In this document: one piece after another, positions 10,600 through 22,140 of the stretch
Numbering within the stretch: position 1 is the first letter of the stretch
Layout: each line of letters opens with the position of its first letter
Assembly: GCA_033398695.1 (NCBI GenBank)
Contig: CM065819.1
Coordinates: 6,807,501 to 6,871,500 of the forward strand
From: Orobanche coerulescens
Taxonomy: Eukaryota > Streptophyta > Magnoliopsida > Lamiales > Orobanchaceae
DNA: 64,000 nt
Reading direction: 5' to 3'
Made by a program: the position numbers and the translations under genes
The notes under the pieces: model-generated
What the model was told of the DNA's origin: nothing
The model's input: the letters and a program-made list of their open reading frames with translations, nothing else
Databases searched by the model: none

Positions 10600-11790
10600 C
10601 CGTCGCCTGGTCTGGGGGAAGACCTCTGATACAGTGTTGAGTAATGCAGACCAATCAACTCATCCACTGTTAAAAAATATTAACAATATCAATAAATGTA
10701 ATGTATGATGAAATGAAACATAGTATAATTTTTTTAAAATAATATTATTAAAAAACATATGTAGTCGCTGGTAGAACGAGAAGGAACCACTGATCCAGCT
10801 GCATCATCATCATTCAGTAGCCGAGGGTGCGAATAATGATAATAGCATGCAAGGTAGTCATCCGTGCATGCAGCGTGATCATGTGTAGCACCCTGATACT
10901 CAACGAGAATAAGCCTGTATGCGTCTGGAAACATCACCCAAGCCTCAGATGACATCCGAGTGGGATGATCGACCTTGTATAATCTGCTCGTCCATGACCT
11001 GACCACTTTCTCTAGTCTGGTGATCGAGAACTGGATGGTCTGCACATAACCGAGCTGCCACAATGCTCGATCAGGCATGTATGGCTCAATAAGAACCCAA
11101 TACCGCAGCCAACCGATGAATGTGGTCCTCAGGACATTCATCAATGGATCAGGGCCACAGGGCAACCACTCTACTTGCGTACATATAATCAAACAATTAG
11201 ACAAGTTACATTGAAATGAATTATTATTATTAATATTAGAATGAATTGTTATACATCTGCTACATTTAATTGATCAATGCGGCGATGCAAAGACTGGGGC
11301 CAGTGCTAGTACTTACCCTCCACCTGACACTCTACGTACAAGTTTAGGTCTGTGCGGGCTCAACAATCATCCGCTCCCGGTGAGGTAGAAAGCAGGGAAA
11401 GTATCGTAAATCCAAGCCAAGATGAGGGTAAGACATCCATAAATACCCATGGAGTCACCTCGACTATCCACATCGAGCTCACAATACATGAATGCCAACG
11501 TCGCCGAACCCCATGATCACTGACCAGTCATATCCCTACCGTCCTTCACCTCCAGTAAGCGAGACGGTCTAATATGGTTACCACTCTTGTCAACAGACAA
11601 GGCGGATCCAAACAACCACATCCAAGCTACCGTCTGGGTGTCCACCATTCGAGCTATATCGCAGCATATCATGACAATCGACATAATAAGTATGTCGCCA
11701 CCCCTCAATGAGCAGCCAGTAGCTCCGCCAGTGAAACTCCGAGAACCTCCATCACATCTACATGCAGCTGTGTAGGAGTGCTATCCGCGT
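10600..11790 (-). pseudogene. Plant mobile domain (PMD, MAIN-like) protein remnant
   Basis: Reading down the minus strand: VMEVLGVSLAELLAAH (about 11740-11690), then a segment with GSALSVDKSGNHIRPSRLLE, ELDVDSRGDSMGIYGCLTL (about 11480-11430), VEWLPCGPDPLMN (about 11170) and RALWQLGYVQTIQFSI (about 11060). These match, in order, the conserved blocks of the PMD family, found in MAIN/MAIL proteins and as a passenger in several plant transposons. Frames change at least twice (a stop at the end of LLAAH, shifts near 11350 and 11250), so it is a pseudogene. Exon boundaries cannot be fixed. Confidence 0.7.
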
Positions 11791-12253
11791 ACGTTAAGTT
11801 CATATTGTAGCGTACGTTAAATTTTCATTGTAGATTACGTTAAGTTCTAGTCATATATCCGTTGCATGCCTTTTTTACCTTAACTCAGAATCCTCCAACG
11901 GGTGTCTTGTTTGAATTTGTATTCAAACACCATTACATACGTTAACATCCCTATGTTACATACATTATATGCGCCAGATTGCGTACGTTAATTTGTTTAC
12001 ATTGCGTACGTTAAATCATCAGATGATACTTCAGGTAAGTCTTCAGGTGACTTTCTATTACGTACATTGTGATACATGCATAACATACGTTATGTCTTCA
12101 TTCTAGCATGCGCTAGTCTTGTCTGCCCAGCTTGTGCATCTTTGACTTCTTTGTTGTTTTGTTTCGTTCTATAGTTGCCTTTGTTGTTTTGGTTTGTTCG
12201 ACAACACATCATCAAAACCTTTTTATAATTATATGGAATAGAATATTCCAATA
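11785..12253 (-). repeat. LTR of a SIRE-like Ty1/copia element (partial)
   Basis: Read on the minus strand, a polypurine tract is followed at 12253 by TATTGGAATATTC, one change from the usual TGTTGG start of such LTRs. Several GCGTACGTTAA-like words lie at 11785-12085, the same type of palindrome seen in the gypsy LTRs. The far end of the LTR is uncertain. Confidence 0.65.
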
Positions 12254-12266
12254 ATCTCCCCCTTTT
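12254..12266 (-). other. Polypurine tract of the SIRE-like element
   Basis: The minus strand reads AAAGGGGGAGAT immediately before the LTR. It is preceded by GTCATCATC as in many plant copia elements. Between this tract and the gag remnant (12267-12721) there is A+T-rich, pyrimidine-rich sequence with no pol, so RT, RNase H and integrase have been lost. Confidence 0.75.
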
Positions 12267-12721
12267 TGATGATGACAAAACAACAACCTTCTATGGGATT
12301 TTATACCTGCAAAATTAAAACAATATAGATCAAAGTTTTCAGCTTTGTCCGTTTTGTTAGTTTCTCCCCATATTTTCTTTTTTCCTTTTCAACTCCTTCT
12401 CATTTTTGTTTTTCCTTTTTCAACTTCTTCTTTTTAATTTTCGACTTTCATCTCTTTCGTCTTTTTCCCCCCTTTTTGTTGATCGGGATATTGTTTTTAT
12501 TTTCTCGTCATTTCTCCATGACTCGTATTCTCATTCTCCCATTCTCATATTCTATCCCCCTTTTTCTCATAATCAAAAAGTGTAATAATAATAATCAATA
12601 AACTAGATAATAAAACATTAAATATGACAATCGGTAAAACTCTCCCTGAAAAATAGATCTCCCATTTTAAAAAATAGTAACTCCCCCTGAGTTAAATATC
12701 AATTGTAAAAAATATAAATTA

Positions 12722-13945
12722 TCAAAATACCAATTGATGGAAATATATTAATTTTGATTTTTGGGGATCCAACGGACTCTCGGTTTTTTTAGTTGAAATA
12801 TAGACGATGTTTGGAATAGTGGTTCCTTTTGGAATCCAAACTTTTTTTAGTTTTATCGTCCGGCGTGGGCTTTTACAATACGAAATATGATGCCCAATTT
12901 TTAAACATTTGTCACAATGGGTTATTTTCAAATTTAAGGATTCGGTTTTATTTTGCGGTTTGAATCCTAACCCCTATTTGTTTAAAGAACGTTTTTAAAC
13001 GAAAAGCATTTGTTCAAACTTGTCATTTCCGCAAGAAAATTTATTTTTTAAAATTGTAAGTTCGTCTTGAACTTTGAAAAAGTCATCTTTCAATTTATTC
13101 TATTTTTCAATACAGAGAGAATGATCGATTTCAATGAATTTTTCTTTTTCATTTAATTTGAAAATTTCAATTTCTAATAATTTATTTTTCGATTGAAGGG
13201 ATTTAATTTCAATTAAAGCATTTTGAAAATCGGAATGCAAAAGTTCGAATGCTTCAAAAAGTTCATCTTGAAACGATGTACTAACCTGGCTTTCGATGTC
13301 ACTTTCGTCGAATGAACTTCTGGCCATGAGTGCGAGATTATTGTGAATATATTCATCGTCATCATCTTTGTCACTCCATGTTGCAACGAGTACTTCTTTC
13401 TTGGAAGTTGATGCTCGACAATTTTTAGCAAAGTGGTCTGGTTTACCATAGATTCGACAGTTATTGTCGAATTTCTTAGATTCACCCGATTTGATGTCCT
13501 TCCAACTCCGGTTCAATAAGTTTTGAAACTTATTAATATTTTTGGCATAATATGCCGATTCTTCGTCATCTTCATCTACCGGTATTTCTTCTTTTCGAGA
13601 TATCTTAGCTTTCAAAGCTGTTGATTTTTCCTTCAGTTTCGGTTTGGCATTTCGAGATTTAAGAACTATCTCGTAGTTTATTAGTGAACCAACGAGGGCA
13701 CTAAAATCAAGATTATTTAAATCTTTCAATTCCATAATCGCCGTAATCGTCCCGTCCCATTCAACAGGTAGTGATCGTAGGTTTTTCTTTACTTGTTCAC
13801 TACTTGTTAATGGTTTCCCAAAACAAGCTAGTCCATTTATGATGACCGAAAATCAGTCGAGCATGTTCGTTATGGACTCTTCACTCTTCATAATAAATAG
13901 CACGTATTTGTGGAGGAGCATATTTATATTCGTCTCCTTGACTTG
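12722..13945 (-). pseudogene. SIRE-like Ty1/copia gag (UBN2 type), interrupted
   Basis: Minus strand from 13945: VKETNINMLLHKYVLFIMKS, an in-frame TGA near 13855, then FSVIINGLACFGKPLTSSE, LRSLPVEWDGT and MELKDLNNLDFSALVGSL, the gag polypeptide pattern of copia elements. A zinc knuckle follows at about 13465-13425, CRIYGKPDHFAKNC, with Tyr in place of the second Cys. Next come an acidic region and a coiled-coil-like C-terminus ending at 13100. A second knuckle CDKCLKIGHHISYC lies at 12915-12875. Element B is inserted at 13945/13946, inside the codons for QVKE, so the gag N-terminus is displaced. Confidence 0.8.
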
Positions 13946-14498
13946 TGTAACACCCCCGATATATTCAGGAATATTACAGCACCGTAATTCCTTTACGTAA
14001 GAATTTACAAGGCTGAGGAAATAAAATGACAATAACAAATACCAACAAACAACGGCAGCGGAAATAAAATACATACGATTCTGAAACAGTACTGAAAAGA
14101 CAAACGGCAAATGGTGAACATTAATACATGACCAAATCCAACATCACAAATGACAACATACTCGAGTACTTAATTAAAACAACATAAACATCCGATAATT
14201 AAATCCGGCCATAACATCACTCTGCACCCTCGTCGTCATGCAGCTCCAGTGGTTGTTTTCCGCTCTCTTGGATCATGAACATAAAACAAATGTTCACCCC
14301 CGAGGGGGTTAGCAAAACGATGCTAGTACAAGTACGATAAATATAAAACAAGGGTTTATTCAACAATCCCTGAATAATAACCTCAATAATATCAACAATA
14401 ATCACGACAGTCTCTCCAACGAGAAACAGTAACAATGTACAACATATCATATCAATCTCAACATACTCATGGTATTCCTACGATCCAGCTCACACAGC
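13946..14498 (-). repeat. Element B 3' LTR, distal piece
   Basis: Starts TGTAACACCCCCG, the reverse complement of the LTR end GTGTTACA. It is similar to the last 550 bases or so of element A's 3' LTR, including the CTGCATGACGACGAGGGTG block. Ends at the ACAGC target site of element A. Confidence 0.88.
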
Positions 14499-14648
14499 TG
14501 TAATATCCGGATTAATTATTTAATATTTCATCTGTAATTGAACCCTGTATTATTCGGAATTGTGATATCGATAATCGAAGTATGATATTTCTCATATTTG
14601 TATCCTTGTACATGAGTATGGCAACATGTAAATTTTCTCATGCAAATA

Positions 14649-15038
14649 CGTGATAACGTACGCTAAGAAGGAAGCTTAACGTACGTTATTCTCCAGAGTT
14701 AGCGTACGCTATGAATGTAGCATAGCATACGTTAAACAGCCAATAATTGAGCTGGGCGGCTAGCACATGCGCCAGCCGGACATGGGTCCGGATAAGATTC
14801 CTGTGGATGAACCTGGACACTTTGGAAGTCAATAGTTGTTAACGTACGCTAAGGAATGTGTCTAGCGTATGCTAATGGGTGTTACTTACGTACGTAACCT
14901 GATGGTGTAGCGTACGTAATCGAGTACAGAATGAGAACAGTTAACTATTGGTGATGATAATGTACGCTAAGTTTACTGGGTAGCGTACGCTAAGCGACTA
15001 ACGTACGCTATGCATGAAGGCTAACGTACGTTAAGGTC
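14649..15038 (+). promoter_or_regulatory. Array of TAACGTACGTTA-type palindromes in the U3 of element A
   Basis: More than a dozen copies or one-base variants of TAACGTACGTTA, TAGCGTACGCTA and TTACGTACGTAA occur in about 390 bases, ending a few bases before the TATA box. The array is repeated in the 3' LTR (24265-24645). The ACGT core is the known recognition core of plant bZIP factors, so an enhancer role is plausible but inferred. Confidence 0.75.
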
Positions 15039-15045
15039 AGAAAAT

Positions 15046-15053
15046 TATAAATA
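15046..15053 (+). promoter_or_regulatory. TATA box of element A 5' LTR
   Basis: TATAAATA directly after the palindrome array, conserved in the 3' LTR at 24659-24666. Expected U3/R junction about 30 bases further on. Confidence 0.75.
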
Positions 15054-16718
15054 AGACATCACCCCATTTCATTTCAGTTCGTTTATTTCACTAAGCCTTA
15101 ATATACTTCATCCCCAGAGAGTTTCCTGCACCTTGAGAACACATTTAATTGATCATTGAAGATTGGATATCACTATTACTTGATCATTGAAGTTGAAGAA
15201 CATCTTGGATTGGCACACAAGCAACTGGAGTTGGATTCTACCTATTGTCTCGGTGTTTTCTTCATATTAAGGTATGTTAATGCTATCTCAAACCTTGGAT
15301 TCGTGTTCTTAAGGATATGATGATCATGCTATCAATACGTTAAGTTCCATAGATGATTTATTCAACCAGACATCATGTTTAGAAGTTGGGATGATTATGC
15401 TTAAGATATCATTGTTGCGAGCATCATAATTTGAATCTTGTTACAAGTAAAGGAAGTTTTCTGAGATTGATAATCCAAATTTAGAAAGTGTCTTCGTAGT
15501 AATCACGGACTTAGTATTAACATCATTGTTGTTAGACGAACCTAGGAGGTTGATCATGGAAGGATTTATTGTATCTTGTAAAGGTGGACTGTTAACAATC
15601 TTCAAGATGATAGTTTCAATGATAGAATGATATTGACATCAACCCTAGACCTTCCGAATTACGTATGAGAATTTGTGATCAAAGATTGGAGTATGACATC
15701 ATGATGATATGTTTGTCCTTGAAGTTATAAGACATTGAACACCATTAGATCATTCAAGTTTTCATGAGTGTATCATGCATGGAGTTAACATACGTTTCAC
15801 ACTGAGAATTTCGTGGGCGAATCAGTTGTCTGATCAGGGAAGAGACTGTCGGATGCATGTTTAGCATATGCTAGGCTCTGCAGCTTACCTATGCTAACGG
15901 GCAGAATTAACGTACGCTATGATGTGTACGTAACGTACTTTATATCATCAGACGAGTCAGTTGACTGATCAGAGAGGAACTGTAGATACATGGTTAGTAT
16001 ATACTAGACTTAGTAGTTTACGTATGCTATGTTGGGTATGTAACGTACATTACGCAGACCAGGCAGTGTACGTTTTATGAACTTCCGACCGTAATTTGGA
16101 TTGTTAGATGTTCGTATGACGTGAGATGAACTCTATATTATTTCTTTTGTTTATGGTTCGAGCTTTGCTACGTGATTGATCGAAGGAGTGACCTTCGAGT
16201 GTTTTGATATTCGTGGAAGTATTATTCTTGTCATCGAAACGAGGCAAGTACTTTAATTGTTTTATGTATTGATGTTATACATATTGTTGTGCATATATGT
16301 CGTTGTTGTATGTCCACCTCATGTTGGTCCGACGGGATTATTGGGGGATCTATGCTAGCGTATGCTGGATCATCGGACGGTTTTTTCCACCTCGAGTTGG
16401 TTTGACGGAATCATCGGGGGATCTAGGCAGTGAACGCTGGATCCAGGAGAGCAGGGAAACAACTAGTGGAGCTGCATGACGACGAGGGTGCAGAGTGATG
16501 TTCCGGATGGGTTTAATTATCTGTTGTTTGTGTTGTTTTTAATAAGTACTCGAGTACGTCGTCGTCTGTGATGATTAGAGTTAGTGATGTATTAATATTC
16601 TTCCTTTGGATATTTGTATTCTCGGTATTGGCCCAGAACTGTTGTATTTTATTTCAGTTCCTTTCATATGTTGGTATCTGTTATTGTCTCTTCATTTCTT
16701 CAGGGTTGTTACAGAATA

Positions 16719-16730
16719 TGGTATCAGAGC
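16719..16730 (+). other. Primer binding site of element A
   Basis: TGGTATCAGAGC lies five bases after the LTR end. It is complementary to the 3' end of plant initiator-Met tRNA, the standard primer for these elements. Confidence 0.92.
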
Positions 16731-16944
16731 TAAGATTATGAATATCTTGGCCATTGGGTTAAAATAGGGGTCATATATGTCTTTTGAGGTAACCGGCCGT
16801 GAATAACATCACTGTACTGCCCACGTCTTCGTGCAAATAGTGGTTGTAAGTTCCTAAACTTTATCTCGTCCTTTAGATGTTATACCTATTTATACTTGAA
16901 CATTAGAACGATAGTTTCCTATATATTGAGTTTTTATGTTTACA

Positions 16945-18110
16945 GTGAGGTGGACGTGGACATGGTCGCGGTGGCGGACGCGGACGAAGGAATGCTGAAA
17001 GAGAAGTTTGGCCTTCTAATCAGGCCAGCCACAAAGATCTATTAACAATGAACCAGAACCTGCTGTACCCGAAATCCTTCGTCAGGTGGTTAACCAGATG
17101 ACTCAGTTTGCCCAGGTCGTGGACAGAATGCAGGTGGCAGTAGGACTACAATAGGGAGATCGACATCAAGGTATCCCAGACATGGGAAATCAAGGCGACC
17201 GATGGCTCCAAGAGTTGGCGAAGATGCAACCACCCAAATTCGACGTCTTTTCTTAGACACCGATGTGGGACCATTGGTTAAAAGAACTGGAGAAAATTTT
17301 TGCCGGGATTAATTGCCTAGATGATCGGAGAGCCTCTATTGCTCAGTACTTTCTGATAGGGGAAGCGTTCGAATGGTGGGAAGCCATTCGGCCTGTAGAT
17401 CATGATGCCGACTGGGGAGAATTTTAATTGATGATGGAAGCTCAGTACTGCCCTCATCCGGTGAGGGAAGCCAAATTTTGGGAATTTTTCTCTGCGCAGC
17501 CTTCGGATGTGCCAGTATCTCAGACGATTAAGACGTTTAACCAGTAGCTGGCATTTGTTCGACATCTAGTCAAAACAGATGCAGAAATGAAGATCCATTT
17601 TGATATGAGAATGAAATCAGAGATTTATAGATACATGTCCGGTTTTGAATGTACCACTCTCCGTCAATATCAGGATAAAGCATTGGCGTATGAAATCAAA
17701 GAAGCAGCGGTGGAAAAGTTTGCAGAATCCAAGAAGCATAAAGTCTCTGGTAGTTTCACAGAACACAAGAGCAGGGGGTCCCGCAAGGCCAGTCATCCTT
17801 TCATTCGTTCAAGAAACCTCCGCACCCATCCAAGAGTGGAAAGAACTTCGAAGCAATATCAGCCACGACAGATGTGACAAGGAAGTGCTTTAACTGTAGT
17901 CAGACGGGACACTATTGGCGAAATTGCCCCCTTCCTACCGTGACTTGTTTTGATCGTGGTCGAGAGGAACATCGTGCGGTGTTCTGTGAAGAGGTTGAAA
18001 AATCTTTTAGAGCCCGTACGTCACAGCGAGCTCAGAAGGAAGCAAGTATTCAGCAGACGCAGTAGAGTGTTCAGCTGCCCCAAAATTTTGGTCGCGGATG
18101 AGGCAGAGGA
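16945..18110 (+). pseudogene. Element A gag
   Basis: A Gly/Arg-rich start (RGRGHGRGGGRGRR, about 16950-16993) precedes the capsid region with PPKFDVFS (about 17230), WDHWLKELEKIFAGINCLDD and EAFEWWEAIRP (about 17365), the retrotransposon gag pattern. Stops replace several codons (for example after DVFS and GEF). A CCHC knuckle CFNCSQTGHYWRNC is at about 17884-17925, with a second imperfect one (CFDRGREEHRAVFC) after it. The leader 16731-16944 is non-coding. Confidence 0.85.
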
Positions 18111-18728
18111 CAGTTGGACCGAAAGGGGACATCGAGTGCCGGATCCATTCCCCCACGTCTGTATGAGATGAGAAGGGTAGACGATCAGGATGCTGCTGTC
18201 ACATCAGGTACTATTCAGATCCTTTCACAGCCAGTTAGTGTTTTATTCGATACAGGAGCTACGTATTCATTTATATCCTTGTCTTGTGTAAATCGTTTGA
18301 ATATTTCTGGTTTTCATAATTGTGAGCCTTATGTAGGTTTACCGAGTGGAGAGAGGATTGTGGGAAACTTATAAACTAGAGATTTCCCTGTATCATTTGG
18401 AGGCAGAGAGTAGCTCTCAAATCTGATTGTGATAGAAATTTAATGAGACGACCTGATACTCGGAGATGATTGGCTTAATCGATATGGAGCTGTTGTAAAC
18501 TACCGAAAGAGGAATATCTCAGTGATAGCTGACAATGGTTCCGAAATACTGTTTGAAGGATGGAAACCAGGAAGCTCAGGAAAGATGATCAAGGCGATGA
18601 AAGCTGTCAAATTGTTGAAACAGGGTTGTACCGGATTATGAACGAAATTCCGGATGTGTTTCCTAACGAATTACCTGGACTACCTCCATGACGGGATGTA
18701 TAATTCACCATCGAGTTGGAACCAGGAG
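18111..18728 (+). pseudogene. Element A aspartic protease and start of RT
   Basis: VLFDTGATYSF at about 18240-18270 keeps the D-T-G catalytic triplet. A TAA near 18372 and later frame changes break the domain. The last part reads ELPGLPP and an acidic segment preceding RT, then is cut at 18728 by a solo LTR. The text resumes at 21324. Confidence 0.85.
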
Positions 18729-21323
18729 TGTAATACCCAATTGTAATTCATTCATTATCATTCAGTAATTATCAGTCAATAATTGTCACTCATTAATTTT
18801 CACTCATTAATAATCACTCATCATTCACGATTCATTCATTTGTGTTCATTGTTGGCATTTTACAACCATATATCAGTTACCGATCATCATTTCATCTCCG
18901 TTTGAGTGTCGAGATAGGAGTATTATCATTATCATCGTGATTGGTAGTCTTATACTGGAAGTATCATCTTTGGCATGTGTTGCACTTGTTCACTTTGACA
19001 TATGTATGGTATGTTGGATCATTCATCAATCGTAGCGAGATATCGGAGTTGTCGAATTTTCATCTTGGCCAGTAACAAGTTACGGCCGTAAGGATTGTCG
19101 GATACGGCCGTAACAGGCGTTCGTTGATTTCAGGCCATTTTGGATGAACGGGACTTACGGTCGTAAGGGTTGCGGCATACGGCCATAAGTTGAGCAGGTA
19201 CGGCCCTAAGGCTTGGCCGGTTACGGCTGTACGTGTCGAGCAGGGTGCCCAGGCATTTTTGGACGAAGGCGAGTTATGGCCGTAAGATGGGCAGGTTGCG
19301 GCCATAAGGGGCGTTCGTAAATTTCAGGTTTTGTCGGACGAGAAGGACTTATGGCCGTAAGGGTTGCGGCATACGGCTGTAAGACGAGGAAGGTACGGCC
19401 GTAAGGCTTGGCCGGATACAGCCATACGTTGCAGGCAGGGTGCCTGGTCAGTTTCGACAAAGGGGTCATACGCCCGTAAGTTTGGCCGGATACGGCCGTA
19501 TAGGTCGAGTTACGCCCGTAAGGTGTGCGGGTACGGCCGTAAGGCTGTCGGCAGGTGTTTGGATGAAGCCGAGTTACGGTCGTACGTGTTGGTTGGTTAC
19601 GGCCGTAAGGCCGTTGACCTGGGATGTTACGGCCGTAAGAAGGCCGAGTTACGGCCGTAACTTCCGGCAGTTTATAAGGGCTTGGTCGGGACTTTTTCCT
19701 CATTTTGCCCATTTCTTCAACTTATATCCTAGAGAGAGAGCTTGTGGGAGAGATTTCCATCATCTATCACTTGGGTGTTCAGATTTTCATCATCTTCGAT
19801 CGGTTGTGAAGCTCGGATAGTCAATCTAACGCGTAGTCATCGGATCAAAGTGCTTGGATCTTCAAAGGTAATATTCTTCAAACATCTTGGATTTCGATTT
19901 TGTGTTGATATATGATGTTTTGGACGTTATAATCGTGTTGTATGAAGAGATATACATATGATTATGAGTTTGTATAAATATTCATTGGATTATTGAAGGA
20001 TTTTTCAAGAACACTTTGAATGTTGAGTTGGATTTGGGGGTTTTCGATTAATTGTTGTTGAAATCACGAATTTGGATATTCATATTGGAATATTGATTGT
20101 ATTGAAGATGTTTTGTTGGTTTGAAACACTTCTTGGGATTTTGATGTTGGTATAATTGAATTTTAGTTTTAAACAATCGAGGATTGGCCACAACGTATTC
20201 GATATAATGCCCCAATGAACTTAGTTTAGTCGTATCGACGTTTTGAGTTAGTTATACTCGTGTTTGATTCGTGTGTTGAACCGGATTGTTGGTAATTGTG
20301 TTATTCAAGGTTGTTCGAGCGACCGACATCTCATTTAGGACGTTGTTCGTGGAAGGACATTGTTCACCGGTGTTGTGTAAGTTGATTCTTACTCGGTTAA
20401 AAGGATATTCATTCCTTTTGTTGTTGATCATTCATAATCATAACTCATTCATAATTGTATTAATCGTATTGAGACTTATAATTGTCAAATAATCACTTCA
20501 TTCACGAGGAACGACGGTTCCAATCATTTCATTGAGCTATCATTCACTTCACTATCATTTTTATCTCGGTGAGTTATTCTTGACTTTGTTGGATTATTAT
20601 TCCTTGATATTCATTTTGGTCATTCTCATTCATATGACCTTCTGGGTTCATATTGCGTGGCCGGGTGTGGATGTGTGGAATTTTTAGTCGAGCACACGAT
20701 AGTCATGTGTTGGGTTCACCGATACATTGGATTGTGCACACGGTAACGCTTACCTCCGTGAGACTAATTAGGTACAAGGACGGGTGTGTCCGGTCATTCG
20801 TCTTGTACACTTGCACAGAACATTACGGGCGTACTATGATGCTCCTCTTCAGCTTAAATCCATAACTAAGGATACGTCATAATTGAGATATATCATGATT
20901 GTGTATATTCAACCCTTGAGGATTGTTGTTCTGTGTAACTGACCCCGTTGGGGAATATTGTTTTTAGGTCACAGCAAGGCAAAGGCACGGGAAGAGCATG
21001 TTGACGGCGAGGAGTCCCAGTGATACTAGTAGGGGGCCCCAATCCTTTCAGTCGTTCATGTGGTTGTTATTCATTTTCCGCTGCAGATTTCCATTTGGAT
21101 ACTCCATTTCATTTAGTGTTGTGTATTTTATCTCCATATAAAATATACTAGTATTCGGTATTGTCCTGGTATTTTATACTTAAACTCCTCATCGGAGTAT
21201 TTAGTAATATAATGTGGTTCGGTACTACAATTATATTATTTAATTCATTAATTCTCATTCGCCTGGTGGGTCCCAGTCGAGGGTCCACGGCACTGTAATA
21301 TCCGCCTAGTTTGGGGTGTTACA
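18729..21323 (+). repeat. Solo LTR of another gypsy family (2595 bp) inside element A pol
   Basis: Starts TGTAATACCCAATTG and ends GGGGTGTTACA. The 5-bp duplication AGGAG lies at 18724-18728 and 21324-21328. Removing it and one AGGAG rejoins [13 protein letters not shown] in frame. Inside are a palindrome array (19075-19662), a TATA-like TTTATAAGGG (19671-19680) and a segment near 20690-20830 resembling part of element C's LTRs (GTGCACACGGTAACG, GAGACTAATTAGGTAC). No internal region or second LTR remains, as expected after LTR-LTR recombination. Confidence 0.93.
19075..19662 (+). promoter_or_regulatory. Array of TTACGGCCGTAA palindromes
   Basis: Roughly twenty copies or near-copies of TTACGGCCGTAAGG in under 600 bases, spaced about 20-40 bases apart. 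They are organised in higher-order units of about 190 bases (19068-19257 and 19262-19455, with part of a third). The array ends about ten bases before the TATA-like box. The placement is the same as that of the ACGTACGT arrays, but the core differs. The open frames through it on both strands follow from the repeats and are not genes. Confidence 0.85.
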
Positions 21324-22140
21324 AGGAGCTACACCAATTTCTAAGGCGTCGTATCGTATGGCACCTACTGAGATGTATGAATTGAAGAAGCAGCTGGAAG
21401 AGTTACTGGACAAAGGCTATATCCAGCCAAGCGTTTCGCCCTGGTGTGCACCAGTTCTTTTTGTCCGGAAGAAGGATGGATCGCTTCGAATGTGTATTGA
21501 CTATCGAGAGCTGAACAAGATGACAATCAAGAACAAGTATCCGTTGCCATGGATTGATGATTTATTTGACCAGTTACAAGGAGCAATAGTGTTTTCTAAG
21601 ATAGATCTGAGGTTGGGATATCCTCAGTTGAGGATTAAGGAATCTGATGTTCCAAAATCAGCATTCAGAACTCGCTACGGAAACTATGAGTTTGTAGTGA
21701 TGCTGTTTGGTCTCACTAACGCACCTGCTGTATTCATGTAATTGATGAACCGAGTGTTCATAGACTATTTGGACAAATTCATAGTCGTATTTATTTATGA
21801 CATTCTGGTTTATTCCAAGAGCCCAGAAGAGCATGCACAACATTTGCGGATCGTTTTAGACCTTCTGAGAAACGAGCAATTGTACGCCAAGCTTTCTAAG
21901 TGTGAATTCTGGCTAAAGGAAGTAATGTTCCTCGGTCATGTGGTATCAGCAGAAGGAGTCCGAGTAGATCCCCAGAAAATCGAAGCAGTTATGGATTGGA
22001 AGTCTCCTAAGAACGTGAAAGAAGTCCGGAGTTTCTTAGGACTTGCTGGTTATTATCGTCGGTTCGTGGAAGGATTTTAGAAAATTACCCGCCCACTTAC
22101 TCGAATACTGCAGAAAACTCAAAAGTTTGAGTGGAACGAG
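21324..22140 (+). pseudogene. Element A reverse transcriptase
   Basis: [37 protein letters not shown] and [14 protein letters not shown] are classic RT blocks. The catalytic loop near 21796 reads FIYDILVYS where relatives have FIDDILVYS, so one catalytic Asp is lost. In-frame stops follow APAVFM (21739-21741) and VEGF (22078-22080). Not active. Confidence 0.92.

Larger units (their letters stand above)
14499..16713 (+). repeat. Element A 5' LTR (2215 bp)
   Basis: Begins TGTAATATCCGG and ends GGGTTGTTACA. It is shorter than the 3' copy by about 195 bp (lost between two GGATC words near 16438), about 23 bp near 16025, and about 57 bp near the end (16700). It holds a palindrome array before the TATA box and a weaker second cluster at 15790-16080. 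Confidence 0.94.

Noticed and set aside
16719..16730. tRNA-like sequence
   Set aside because: Only 12 bases complementary to a tRNA 3' end, located after an LTR: a primer binding site and not a tRNA gene.
19068..19680. Regularly spaced palindromic repeats resembling a CRISPR array
   Set aside because: Spacing is irregular, repeats are short and variable, the site is inside an LTR of a plant genome, and no cas genes exist.
19060..19820. Overlapping long open frames on both strands (up to 163 codons)
   Set aside because: They run through the TTACGGCCGTAA array, whose repeats lack stops in several frames. No domain, no codon bias.
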